A DNA stretch of 41,082 nt from QHXQ01 sp036389375 (GTDB taxonomy: Bacteria > Acidobacteriota > Blastocatellia > Pyrinomonadales > Pyrinomonadaceae): contig DASVQA010000102.1 in the NCBI GenBank assembly GCA_036389375.1, positions 1 through 41,082 on the forward strand, read 5' to 3'. Under the pieces are notes generated by a model, which searched no databases, was not told the origin of the DNA, and worked only from the letters and a program-made list of their open reading frames with translations. The position numbers and the translations under genes are program-made. Below, in pieces: positions 30,960-39,229 of this stretch (positions are counted from its first letter, which is position 1; each line of letters begins with the position of its first letter).

Positions 30960-31010
30960 AAGGTGCAAAGTCACAAGCGCGCGCTTGCGACCTTGCACCT
31001 TATTTTTTTT
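30960..31010 (+). terminator. Strong terminator of the pil operon
   Basis: AAGGTGCAA (30960-30968) pairs with TTGCACCTT (30993-31001). Inner GTC/GAC and AAGCG/CGCTT pairs extend the stem, which is followed by A and eight T. It also faces the convergent mtgA gene. Confidence 0.93.
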
Positions 31011-31035
31011 GGCGCTGGCTGTTTTCAGCTTCGGG

Positions 31036-31806
31036 CTAGGGCGTTTTAACGTAGGGCATGCCGCGCAGGATGACGCGCTGGCGGCGCAGGACGCGACGCG
31101 GATTCACCTTCGGGTTAAAAGTGGTGCGCGGATTGGGAATCATCGCGGACAGGTAAGCGGCTTCCTGCGGCGTCAGGTTCGCGGCCGATTTGTTGAAGTA
31201 GGTGCGCGCCGCCGCTTCCGCGCCGTAGATGCCGTCGCCCCATTCGATCACGTTCAGGTAGAGTTCAAGTATGCGCCGTTTCGAGAGCTTCTGTTCGAGA
31301 TAGTAGGTGATGGCGGCTTCGCGCGCCTTACGCAGGAATGAGCGTTCGGTCGAGAGATAGAGATTTTTCGCTAACTGCTGCGAGATGGTCGAAGCGCCGC
31401 GTTTGAAACTCGGCATCTGCGGAATCCAACTCGACTGATCCTTCTCGCCCTCTTTCTTCGCCTCTTCGGCCGCTTCGCGCTGCGCCTCGTCCCAGGCCTT
31501 CTGGATCGCCTCGTAGTCGAAGCCATGATGCGTCATGAAGTTCGTATCCTCGCCCGCGATCACGGCGCGTTGTAGATTCGGCGAGATGCGTTCGAGCGGC
31601 ACCCAGAGTTGATAGCGCTTCGGCTGCTCGCCGCGTGCGCGCGCTTCCTCTGCGCGCTGCTCGATGACGGCCGTCGTCTGCGGATTATCGGCGCGCAACT
31701 TGGCCACGTTCGGGAAGGTCGCCAACTCGTAGACGAGCCAAAGGACGAGGAAGGCGAATACGCCGAGGACGACCGTCTTCAAAATTTTCCACGCGAGTCT
31801 GAGCAC
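31036..31806 (-). CDS. mtgA: Monofunctional biosynthetic peptidoglycan transglycosylase MtgA
   Basis: 256 residues from a GTG start (no clear Shine-Dalgarno). One N-terminal membrane anchor (about 9-28, LKTVVLGVFAFLVLWLVYEL) precedes a GT51 domain. The catalytic glutamate is in AVIAGEDTNFMTHHGFD (Glu86); RGASTISQQLAKNLYLS and the second Glu in RRILELYLNVIEWGDGIYG (Glu181) follow. It polymerises lipid II into glycan strands. A ~28-residue charged insertion (about 106-134, EAQREAAEEAKKEGEKDQ) sits between the first two motifs, where most MtgA proteins are shorter. It is convergent with the pil operon. Confidence 0.92.
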   Translation of the reverse strand: MLRLAWKILKTVVLGVFAFLVLWLVYELATFPNVAKLRADNPQTTAVIEQRAEEARARGEQPKRYQLWVPLERISPNLQRAVIAGEDTNFMTHHGFDYEAIQKAWDEAQREAAEEAKKEGEKDQSSWIPQMPSFKRGASTISQQLAKNLYLSTERSFLRKAREAAITYYLEQKLSKRRILELYLNVIEWGDGIYGAEAAARTYFNKSAANLTPQEAAYLSAMIPNPRTTFNPKVNPRRVLRRQRVILRGMPYVKTP

Positions 31807-31860
31807 GACGATATTCTTATCACAGATCGGTTTTCCGCACAGAGTTGACAGGGGGCGGCA

Positions 31861-32793
31861 TCAAGCGCCGGCCGCGCCGGTCTGCACCGCTTCCGTCTCC
31901 GGGTAAACCTCGCGCACGGCGCGGATCGTGTTGCAATGAATCTCAACGGTGTCGTTAATGTCGGCCGCGTAGCCGCCGGACATGACCGTCACGACGGGCA
32001 CGCCGCGCGCACGACAGGCGCGCAGCACAATTTCGTCGCGCGCACGCAGGCCCGCAATCGTCAGCGCCAGCCGGCCCAGCTTGTCGCCTTTGTACGGATC
32101 AGCGCCGGCCAGATAGAAGACTATGTCCGGTTTGTGCGCGAAGACGCGCGGCAGATGCGCGGCGAGCGTCGCGCAGTAAGTTTCGTCGCTCGTCTCGTCG
32201 GCCAGTTCCACGTCGAGCGTCGAGCGGACTTTAAAGAGCGGATAGTTTTTCGCGCCGTGCATGGAGAAGGTAAAGACGGCCGCATCGTCGGCAAAGAGCG
32301 TGGCCGTCCCGTTGCCCTGATGCACGTCGCAATCTATGACGGCGGCGCGCTTGCTTAAGCCGTCGCGGCCGAGCACGCGAATGGCAATCGCCACGTCGTT
32401 GAGCACGCAGAAGCCCTCACCATGATCGGCGAAAGCGTGGTGCGTGCCGCCCGCGAGGTTCGAGCCGACGCCGGCCGCGAGCGCCCAACGCGCGGCCGCT
32501 GTCGTCCCGCCCGCCGCGAGGAAGGAACGGCGCACCAGCGCCTTCGACCAAGGCAGACCGAGCCGGCGCAACTCGCGCGGCGTCAACGCGCCCGCGCGCA
32601 GCCGCGTCACGTAATCTTCCGTGTGTACCAGCAGCACGTCGGCGAGCGGCGCTGGTTCAGGCTCAGACAGATCGGCGGCCCGCAGCGTGCCTTCGAGCAA
32701 CAGCCGGTCGCGCACCAACTCGAATTTGCGGATCGGGAACACGTGGCCCGCGCCGATGTCCGCGTAATAACGTGGAGTGTAGAAAACGCGCAT
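31861..32793 (-). CDS. Histone-deacetylase-family amidohydrolase
   Basis: 310 residues from the ATG at 32793 (an earlier in-frame start adds 15 unrelated residues; no clear Shine-Dalgarno either way). Class II-like HDAC/acetylpolyamine amidohydrolase fold: GGTHHAF (His118-His119), zinc ligands in IDCDVHQGNGT (Asp156, His158) and GADPYKGDKLG (Asp232), and the MSGGYA end motif. N-terminal MRVFYTPRY and HTEDYV are typical. Bacterial members deacetylate acetylpolyamines, acetoin-related substrates or lysines; which applies is not visible. It follows the ABC-2 permease gene on the same strand after about 80 bases. Confidence 0.9.
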   Translation of the reverse strand: MRVFYTPRYYADIGAGHVFPIRKFELVRDRLLLEGTLRAADLSEPEPAPLADVLLVHTEDYVTRLRAGALTPRELRRLGLPWSKALVRRSFLAAGGTTAAARWALAAGVGSNLAGGTHHAFADHGEGFCVLNDVAIAIRVLGRDGLSKRAAVIDCDVHQGNGTATLFADDAAVFTFSMHGAKNYPLFKVRSTLDVELADETSDETYCATLAAHLPRVFAHKPDIVFYLAGADPYKGDKLGRLALTIAGLRARDEIVLRACRARGVPVVTVMSGGYAADINDTVEIHCNTIRAVREVYPETEAVQTGAAGA

Positions 32794-32876
32794 AGTTAAG
32801 TTAAGGGTCGCGCTTATCAGTGGCGAGTAGCATAACAATCGTCGCCTGCGGCTGCCTACCGGCGGCTTGCGCGCGC

Positions 32877-33707
32877 TCAGTATTGAATCAGACTCCCTTC
32901 ACGTTTGGCGCGGCGCACGGCGCGCGTGAAGACCCAGAGCGAGAAGGGCATGAGCACAACGAGGAAGATGAGCAGGATGATGAACGGTTCGCGCACCTGA
33001 TTGAAGCTCTGCCCTTCGAGCAGGACGCGGCGAATGCCGTCGAGACCGTAGGTCGAGGGCAGGGCGCGCGAGATGCTGGCGACGCCTGCGCCCGCGTATT
33101 GCTTGATCAGTTGGGGCGGAAAGAGCACGCCGGAAAATAGCGTGGACGTGATGCCGAGCAGCAAGCCGAACGGGTCGCCGCGCTTGAAGACCATTGCGAA
33201 ACTTGCGGACAGGATGCCGATTGAAGCGAGCACGAGCGTCGTCAGCAAGAGAAAGAGGAGCGCGAGCGCGAAGTTGCCCTGAAAGCGCACGCCGAAGAAA
33301 AGCCAGCCAAAGAGCAGATAGAGCGACGAGGTGAACGTCACCTGCACGAAGTCGTAGGCCGAACTGGCGAGCACGAAGGTCTGCACGCTGACCGGCGTCA
33401 TCAGCACGCCTTCGAGTGTCCCTTGCGCCTGCTCCTGCCGGATCGCGTTGGCGAGGCTTGAGAAGCCGGTCATAAAGTAGCTCATCATCGCCAAGCCCGT
33501 GATCCACGCCGCGAGCGGGTTCTGCCACTGTGTGAACTCCTTGATTGCCCCGGCGGCGAAAATCTTCGAGATGAAGAAGAACGTCGTCACAAAGAGCAGC
33601 ACTTCCAGAATGCGAAAGAAGAATTGCAGGCGATAACTGAGCGCCAGCCGGAAGTCGCGCACGACGAAGGCGCGCACGCGCCGCAACAGTCGCCACAATC
33701 TATGCAC
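32877..33707 (-). CDS. ABC-2-type exporter permease
   Basis: 276 residues with six hydrophobic segments. The start is taken as GTG 33707, two bases after the TAG of the ATPase gene, because GGGGGGCAC acts as ribosome binding site and the sequence upstream overlaps the ATPase frame. ABC2-membrane features are AIRQEQAQGTLEGVLMTPVS (the coupling region), FSGVLFPPQLI and LPSTYGLDGIRRVLLEG. It pairs with the adjacent ATP-binding protein to export an unknown substrate across the inner membrane. Translation is likely coupled to the ATPase. Confidence 0.88.
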   Translation of the reverse strand: MHRLWRLLRRVRAFVVRDFRLALSYRLQFFFRILEVLLFVTTFFFISKIFAAGAIKEFTQWQNPLAAWITGLAMMSYFMTGFSSLANAIRQEQAQGTLEGVLMTPVSVQTFVLASSAYDFVQVTFTSSLYLLFGWLFFGVRFQGNFALALLFLLLTTLVLASIGILSASFAMVFKRGDPFGLLLGITSTLFSGVLFPPQLIKQYAGAGVASISRALPSTYGLDGIRRVLLEGQSFNQVREPFIILLIFLVVLMPFSLWVFTRAVRRAKREGSLIQY

Positions 33708-33709
33708 CC

Positions 33710-34816
33710 CTAGTGCCCCCCCTGTGTTGATGCGCCCGCACCGCCTTCGTCCGCCTCCGCCTGCTCGTATCGCTCCAGCACATCGAGCAGCGTGCCGCGT
33801 TCCACGTCGCACGAGAGTAGCTGCGCGCCGGCCGCTGTGAGCGCGCGCACGGCGCGGTCGAGCCGGTCATCTTCAGCCACGCGGGTGAACGTCAACACGC
33901 ACGCGCCGTCCTGTGCGCTGACTTGCAATTGATCGAGTTCACCGCCGAGCAACCGCTCGGCATCGGCCGCCGTGACTTGGCGCACCGTCAGGGTGACGCG
34001 CTCGGTCTGTTTGTGCGTGGCGCGTAAAGCTTCGGGCGTGTCTACGGCGCAGATGCGCCCGCGACTGATGATGGCGATGCGCGCGCAGAGTTCTTCGATC
34101 TCAGGGAGATTGTGCGAGGTGAGCAGCACCGTCACCTGTTCGACGTTGGCAAGATGATTGATGAGGGCGCGCATCTTGGCGGCGGCGAGTGGATCAAGCG
34201 AGCGTGTCGGTTCGTCCAAGAGCAGCACGGGCGGGCGATTGAGGAGCGCGCGGGCGACGGTCATGCGCTGTTTGTTGCCCGTCGAGAGCGCGCCGAAACG
34301 TTTGCGCGCCAGCGAGGTCAACTCGAAAAGCTCAAGCAGTTCACTGATGCGCGTCCGCGCGGCTCTGTCAGTCAAGCCGTGCAGGCGCGCGAAGAAGAGT
34401 AGATTCTCTGTGACGGTGAGCCGCCAGTAGAAGGTGCGTTCTTCCGCGCTCGCCAGCCCGACCAGCGCGCGCACCCGTTCCTCATCGCGCACGCTATCGA
34501 GACCGTGCACCGTGACCGTGCCGGCGGTCGGCTGCACGAGGGTCGCAACGATCTTTGTGAGTGTGGTCTTGCCCGCGCCGTTGCGCCCGATGAGACCGAA
34601 GACTTCGCCCGCCCGCACGTCGAAGCTGACGGCGCGCAAGGCCTCGGTCGGGCCATCGGTCTTGCGCCGGAACAGTTGCTTGACGCGCGCAAGCGGGACG
34701 GGATAGGTCTTGGCCAGCCGGTCGATCTTGATGGCGGCTGGGCGCGGCGGGTCGGCGGGCGGGCGGGCCGTCGGCGCGGCGGGGCGTGCTTGATCAGTGT
34801 CGGCGGTGACAGGCAT
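33710..34816 (-). CDS. ABC exporter ATP-binding protein
   Basis: 368 residues from the ATG at 34816, 23 bases after the dppC-type stop. After a ~28-residue Pro/Ala-rich extension, it has Walker A GRNGAGKTT (residues 78-86), a Q-loop region, signature LSTGNKQRM, Walker B VLLLDEPTRSLDP and a switch His in LLTSHN. A C-terminal domain (about 280-368, ERVTLTVRQVTAADAERLLGG) is of the kind found in ABC-2 drug/polysaccharide exporters. It energises the ABC-2 permease immediately downstream. Confidence 0.9.
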   Translation of the reverse strand: MPVTADTDQARPAAPTARPPADPPRPAAIKIDRLAKTYPVPLARVKQLFRRKTDGPTEALRAVSFDVRAGEVFGLIGRNGAGKTTLTKIVATLVQPTAGTVTVHGLDSVRDEERVRALVGLASAEERTFYWRLTVTENLLFFARLHGLTDRAARTRISELLELFELTSLARKRFGALSTGNKQRMTVARALLNRPPVLLLDEPTRSLDPLAAAKMRALINHLANVEQVTVLLTSHNLPEIEELCARIAIISRGRICAVDTPEALRATHKQTERVTLTVRQVTAADAERLLGGELDQLQVSAQDGACVLTFTRVAEDDRLDRAVRALTAAGAQLLSCDVERGTLLDVLERYEQAEADEGGAGASTQGGH

Positions 34817-34839
34817 CGGGTGAGCCGTGACGGCGTTCG

Positions 34840-35655
34840 TCAACGTGCGCGCTGGCGCGGGTCTAGATATTCGCGCAGCCCGTCGCCGATGAAGTTGAAG
34901 GCGAGGACGGTGAGCGCGATGGCGATGCCGGGGATGATGAGCGCGTGCGGCGCGTTGGCGAGCGTCGAGAGATCGCGCCCCTCTTCGAGCATCACGCCCC
35001 ACGAGGGCGCAGGCGGCGGCACGCCGAGACCGAGAAAGGAGAGCGTCGCCTCAGACAGCACTGCGCCCGCCATGCCGAGGCTCGCCTGCACGATGAGCGG
35101 CTGAATGGCGTTTGGCAGCACGTGGCGAAAGATGATGCGCAGGTCGCTTGCGCCGAGCGCCCGCGCCGCCTGCACGAAGTCGTACTCGCGCACCTTGAGC
35201 ACCTGTCCGCGCATCACGCGCGCGTAGCCGACCCAGCCGATCACGCACAAGGCGAAGATCAGTTTGTTCAGCCCCGAACCTAAAAAGGCCACCATCGCAA
35301 TCGCCAGCAGCAAGCCCGGAAACGCGAGAAAGACGTTGAAGAGGTAGCCCGCAATCAACCGGTCGATCCAGCCGCCGTAATAACCGGCGAGCGCGCCGAT
35401 GACGATGCCGACGACGGACGAGACGGCCACGACTACCAGCCCCACACGCAGAGAGATGCGCGCGCCAAAGATGATGCGCGAGAAGATGTCGCGCCCCGTC
35501 GCATCCGTGCCGAACCAATGCTCGTGCGACGGCGGCAGGAGCCGGTGCGTGAGGTCGGTTGCACCAACGTCGTGCGTGGCAATAAACGGCGCACCGAGCG
35601 CCATGACGACCAGCAGCGCGACGACGACGAGACCGAAGATGGCAAGACGATTCAT
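34840..35655 (-). CDS. dppC: Dipeptide/oligopeptide ABC permease, DppC type
   Basis: 271 residues with an N-terminal membrane segment (IFGLVVVALLVVMALGAPFI), the OppC/DppC-specific HWFGTDATGRDIFSRIIFGAR, five further membrane segments and the EAA loop (VQAARALGASDLRIIFRHVLPN). It ends with FLGLGVPPPAPSWGVMLEEGR and FNFIGDGLREYLDPR. It forms the inner-membrane pore for peptide or nickel uptake together with DppB. No peptide-binding protein or Dpp-type ATPase is in the window, so the substrate is open. Confidence 0.92.
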   Translation of the reverse strand: MNRLAIFGLVVVALLVVMALGAPFIATHDVGATDLTHRLLPPSHEHWFGTDATGRDIFSRIIFGARISLRVGLVVVAVSSVVGIVIGALAGYYGGWIDRLIAGYLFNVFLAFPGLLLAIAMVAFLGSGLNKLIFALCVIGWVGYARVMRGQVLKVREYDFVQAARALGASDLRIIFRHVLPNAIQPLIVQASLGMAGAVLSEATLSFLGLGVPPPAPSWGVMLEEGRDLSTLANAPHALIIPGIAIALTVLAFNFIGDGLREYLDPRQRAR

Positions 35656-35663
35656 TGTAGAGC

Positions 35664-35727
35664 AGTGACGAGTGACGAGTGGCCGGTGACGAATTAAGAC
35701 AAGCTGTTTTGCTCGTCACTTGTCACT
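35664..35727. repeat. Inverted repeat between dppC- and dppB-type genes
   Basis: AGTGACGAGTGACGAG (35664-35679) pairs with CTCGTCACTTGTCACT (35712-35727), one mismatch in 16, with a 32-base loop containing a further GTGACGA. The unit GTGACGA is tandemly repeated. It looks like a dispersed repeat inserted in the operon. Confidence 0.7.
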
Positions 35728-35736
35728 TGGCACGCG

Positions 35737-36729
35737 TCACTGGATTCTAATTCTAGGATCGAGCCGGCGATAGAGTAAATCCGTGAGCGAGTTGGCCAGG
35801 ATGTAAGTGACGCTGATGACGAGGACGCAGCCTTGCACGAGGCGATAGTCGCGTTTGCTGATGCCGTCATCAATGAGCAGCAGCCCAAGTCCGGGCCAGT
35901 TGAAAATCTTTTCCGTGACGATTGCGCCGGCGAGCAGCACGCCGAGTTGCAGACCGAGAATCGTAACGACCGGGATCAACCCGTTCTTCAGGACGTGCTT
36001 GTAAACGACCGTGCGCTCGCTCAAGCCTTTGGCGCGTGCGGTGCGGACGTAATCCTCGTGCAGTTCTTCGATGACGGACGAGCGCACCATGCGGGTCAGG
36101 AGCGCCGAGAGCGCCGCGCCGAGCGTCACCGCCGGCAGGATGATGTCGCTCAATTCGAAGCGACCCGAAGGCGCGAGCAGACTGAAGCGGACGGCGAAAA
36201 TGTAGATGAGCATCGGCCCCAGCACGAAGCCCGGCAGGCTGATGCCGACGAGCGCGACGACCGAGAGCAGATTGTCGAGCCACGTGCCGCGCTTTGTGCC
36301 GGCGACGACGCCGAGCGGGACGGCGAGCGCGACGGCGACCAGCAGAGCCGCGACCGCGAGTTCGATGGTCGCGGGGTAGCGTTGCAGAATCAGTTCGAGC
36401 ACGGGCCGGTCAGAGCGAAACGAGTTGCCCATGTCGCCGTGCAGGATGCCGCGCCAGTAATCAACGTAGCGATTGTCCGCCCCGTGCCAGCGCAGATGGC
36501 GCGCGCCCTGTTCGTCGCGGGCGTAGGTGAAGAAGAAGGCGGGGCGGTCGAGTCCGTGCTTGCTGCGAAACTGCGCGATCTGTTCGACCGTCGCCTGCTC
36601 GCCCAGAATCGCCACGGCCGGGTCGCCGGGTACAAGCTCGATCAGCAGCGTGACCAGCGAAACCACCGTCCAGACGACGAGCAGTAACATGGCGACGCGG
36701 CGTAGAACATCGAATAGCTTGCGCTTCAT
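35737..36729 (-). CDS. dppB: Dipeptide/oligopeptide ABC permease, DppB type
   Basis: 330 residues with six membrane segments. The N-terminal LLVVWTVVSLVTLLIELVPGDPA and IAQFRSKHGLDRP are characteristic. The periplasmic loop is longer than usual (TYARDEQGARHLRWHGADNRYVDYW, in parts). HGDMGNSFRSDRPV, the EAA loop (VRTARAKGLSERTVVYKHVLKNGLIP) and IFNWPGLGLLLIDDG complete the family pattern. It partners the DppC-type gene 80 bases downstream. No strong Shine-Dalgarno is seen before the ATG. Confidence 0.92.
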   Translation of the reverse strand: MKRKLFDVLRRVAMLLLVVWTVVSLVTLLIELVPGDPAVAILGEQATVEQIAQFRSKHGLDRPAFFFTYARDEQGARHLRWHGADNRYVDYWRGILHGDMGNSFRSDRPVLELILQRYPATIELAVAALLVAVALAVPLGVVAGTKRGTWLDNLLSVVALVGISLPGFVLGPMLIYIFAVRFSLLAPSGRFELSDIILPAVTLGAALSALLTRMVRSSVIEELHEDYVRTARAKGLSERTVVYKHVLKNGLIPVVTILGLQLGVLLAGAIVTEKIFNWPGLGLLLIDDGISKRDYRLVQGCVLVISVTYILANSLTDLLYRRLDPRIRIQ

Positions 36730-36876
36730 CTATGGTGACAGGCGACGACGGACGCGTGCTGAGAATTGTTTGCGCGACTGCGGCGGGATGATAGCACTGG
36801 CAAACGATAAATCGTGAACGGGGAAACGCGCGCGGATGAGAAACGGTGTGCCTGCCAAGGCCTGCTGGCCCGTGGC

Positions 36877-36978
36877 CGGGCTACAAAAACACGTAGCCCG
36901 ATGGAGCTTGCGTCGTTCGCCACACGCCGGCCCCGACAACCAGCAAGCGGCAAAACGAACGCAAGTCCATCGGGCTAC
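36877..36978. repeat. Alternative palindromes sharing CGGGCTAC
   Basis: CGGGCTAC (36877-36884) can pair with GTAGCCCG (36893-36900) around an 8-base loop. Alternatively GTAGCCCGATGGA (36893-36905) pairs perfectly with TCCATCGGGCTAC (36966-36978), extended inward by CTTGCG/CGCAAG. The two folds exclude each other. They lie in the 300-base gap between menG and dppB. Confidence 0.75.
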
Positions 36979-36984
36979 ACTGCG

Positions 36985-37016
36985 CGATTGCGCTGGCGTA
37001 AATGGCAGCGCAATCG
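36985..37016 (-). terminator. Hairpin directly after menG
   Basis: CGATTGCGCT (36985-36994) pairs perfectly with AGCGCAATCG (37007-37016) around a 12-base loop, 10 bases past the menG stop. There is no T-run, so termination is not certain. Confidence 0.5.
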
Positions 37017-37025
37017 ATCTCGATG

Positions 37026-37757
37026 TCAAACGGGGCGTGCGCCCGTATGGAGCGCCGCGATGCCGCCGGTCAGATTCCGGTAGGCAACCCCGGTAAAACC
37101 AACTCCGCGCATCAGCGCCGCCAGTTCCGTCTGATCGGGAAAACGCGCCACCGAATCCGGCAGATATTCGTAGGCGCTCCGCGAACCGCTCACCAAGCCG
37201 CCCAGACGCGGCAGCACGCGCGTGAAGTAGAACTGAAAGAGCGCGCGAAAGCCGGGCACGACCGGGCGCGAGAACTCTAAGATGGCGAGCGTGCCGCCCG
37301 GTCGCAGCACGCGCCATAACTCGCGTAAGCCTGCTTCGACGTTTGCCAGATTGCGCAGCCCGAAGGCGATGGTCACAACGTCGAACGAAGCGGCGGCAAA
37401 CGGCAGATGCAGCGCGTCGCCTTCGATGAAGGGGACAGCGTGCCCGCGTCGCACGGCTTTCTCGGCGGCCAGTGCAAGCATCGGCCGGCAGAAGTCGAGA
37501 CCGACGACGCTGGTTGCGCCCGCTTCCGTCAGCGTCAAAGCGAGATCGCCCGTGCCGCAGGCCACGTCGAGCGTGCGCGTGCCGACGCCGAGCGCGGGGC
37601 GCAGCCGTTCGACGACGTGCTGCCGCCAGCGCCGGTCGATGTTGCCCGACAACAGGTGATTTAAAAGATCGTAGCGGGGCGCAATCCCCGCGAACATCGC
37701 GCGCACGCGTTGCGCATGCGCCAACTGCTGTTCGTTATTCAGTGGACTTTTTGTCAT
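37026..37757 (-). CDS. menG: Demethylmenaquinone methyltransferase (UbiE/MenG family)
   Basis: 243 residues from the ATG at 37757. It methylates demethylmenaquinone (or the ubiquinone precursor) with S-adenosylmethionine, the last step of menaquinone synthesis. Family motifs: VRAMFAGIAPRYDLLNHLLSGNIDRRWR (in parts), SAM motif TLDVACGTGDLALTL, VVTIAFGLRNLANVEAGL, WRVLRPGGTLAILEFSRP and GSRSAYEYLPDSVARFP. As acidobacteria use menaquinone, menG is preferred over ubiE. It lies 65 bases downstream of the M16-like gene. Confidence 0.94.
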   Translation of the reverse strand: MTKSPLNNEQQLAHAQRVRAMFAGIAPRYDLLNHLLSGNIDRRWRQHVVERLRPALGVGTRTLDVACGTGDLALTLTEAGATSVVGLDFCRPMLALAAEKAVRRGHAVPFIEGDALHLPFAAASFDVVTIAFGLRNLANVEAGLRELWRVLRPGGTLAILEFSRPVVPGFRALFQFYFTRVLPRLGGLVSGSRSAYEYLPDSVARFPDQTELAALMRGVGFTGVAYRNLTGGIAALHTGARPV

Positions 37758-37822
37758 CGCAAACTTAGCCACAAGCGCGCACCTGTGGGTTGCCGCCAAC
37801 TTGCATTTTGCTTGTGAAATGA

Positions 37823-39229
37823 TTACGGGCGGCGGGCGGGCGACGGACTCGGCATGGCGGGCGCGGGTGCGCCGAACACTTCGACGCCGCTCGCCGTGCG
37901 CGCCAGTTGTGCGCGCAACTCTGACAAGGGGCCGACGGCGACGCTCGCCACGCTCGCATCACGAAAGAGCCGCGCGGCGACGCGTTGTATGTCTGCCGGC
38001 GTTAGTTCATCGAGGCTACGCTGCTCGTTCGTCGGGCCGTAGCTCTCGGCGTCGAGCCAACGGTCTGCGAGCGCAACGTCGGGCTGCTTGTCCGGGTTGA
38101 CGATGGCAGCGGCTGCGCGGCGTGCCTGCTCAAGCTCGGCGGTGGTCGGAGGCGTTGTAACGAGCGCGTTTAAAGTCGTGCGCGCGGCTTCTAGCGTCTG
38201 CGCGACGTTAGCGGGGCGCACGCGCGCGCTCATCTGCCAGAGACCCGCGAGCGCATGCGCTTCGTGCCGGACGGATAGGTTATCGGGTTGCACGCTGCCG
38301 AGCGCGGTCTGCCAACGATTGCGCGCCAGCGCCGCCAAGACTTCTGCGGCCAACTGATCGCGCTCGGTGCGCGCCAGCCCGCGCACCGCGAGCCGCACCT
38401 CTGCGCTGTCCGCGCCCGCTTGATCAACGACGAGCGTGCGCGCGTTGGGCGCGTCGGGGCGACGGAAGGTGGCGGGCACAAGCGTCTCGCTTTTACGCCA
38501 CGCGCCGAGAAACTGGCGGAAGACGCGGAGCGCGCGCGCCGGCTCGACGCCGCCGATGACAACGAGGCGGGCGTTGTCGGCCGTCAGGAAGCGGTCGCGG
38601 GCCAAGAGCAGGTCGGCGCGTTCGATGTGGGCGAGCGATTCGGGCGTCCCGGCGACGAGCCGACCGTAAGGGTGCGCGCCGTAGAGTCTGGCGGCGACGA
38701 CGCGGTCGGCGACTGCCGCAGGGGCGAGGGCGGCAGCGCTGGCGGCCTTGCTCCGCTCGGCGCGCAGCCGCGCCAAGTCCTCGGCGACGATGCGCGTGTT
38801 GACGACGGCGTTACGCAGCAGTTCGGCCAGTCGCTCAAACTCGGCGGCGCGGCCGGCGAGCGTCACATCTATGTGATCGTAGTCGGTCGCAACTTCGAGT
38901 CGCCCGCCAAGTTCCTCCGCCACAAACTCGCGCGTGTTCGGATCGGGGAAGAGTATGTCGCTGAGAAGGGTCATCAAGCCCTCTTTGCCGGCGAGGTCGA
39001 AGGCCGCGCCGCTCTGCACGCGCAGTTTGAGTAGCACCTGCGGGTCGCCGGGGCGGTAGGTGAGCAGGATCGGCAGACCGTTGAGCAACTGTTCGCGGCG
39101 CGGCTCTGGCGCGCCGGTCTGCAAGGCGCGCGGGCGAGCCGGCGCGCTGGCGGTCGGCAGGGCGAGCAGGAGCGCGCAGGCGAGCAGCGTGCGCAGATTG
39201 ACGGGCGGAGCTATTTTTCGGCGCATCAT
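37823..39229 (-). CDS. M16-family peptidase-like protein lacking the zinc motif
   Basis: 468 residues with a signal peptide (about 1-32, LLACALLLALPTASAPAR). Two M16/insulinase-type half domains: the first starts with RREQLLNGLPILLTYRPGDPQVLLKLRVQSGAAFD, the second contains GAHPYGRLVAGTPESLAHI, DRFLTADNARLVVIGGV and FRQFLGAW (each in parts). Where active members carry HxxEH, this one has KEGLMTLLSDILF, without His. It is therefore probably the non-catalytic partner of a heterodimeric periplasmic M16 peptidase. No active partner is visible in the window. Confidence 0.82.
   Translation of the reverse strand: MMRRKIAPPVNLRTLLACALLLALPTASAPARPRALQTGAPEPRREQLLNGLPILLTYRPGDPQVLLKLRVQSGAAFDLAGKEGLMTLLSDILFPDPNTREFVAEELGGRLEVATDYDHIDVTLAGRAAEFERLAELLRNAVVNTRIVAEDLARLRAERSKAASAAALAPAAVADRVVAARLYGAHPYGRLVAGTPESLAHIERADLLLARDRFLTADNARLVVIGGVEPARALRVFRQFLGAWRKSETLVPATFRRPDAPNARTLVVDQAGADSAEVRLAVRGLARTERDQLAAEVLAALARNRWQTALGSVQPDNLSVRHEAHALAGLWQMSARVRPANVAQTLEAARTTLNALVTTPPTTAELEQARRAAAAIVNPDKQPDVALADRWLDAESYGPTNEQRSLDELTPADIQRVAARLFRDASVASVAVGPLSELRAQLARTASGVEVFGAPAPAMPSPSPARRP

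Noticed and set aside
35833..36687. 284-codon open frame on the plus strand
   Set aside because: Antisense to dppB, which is well supported. The product is a Glu/Arg/Asp-rich shadow.
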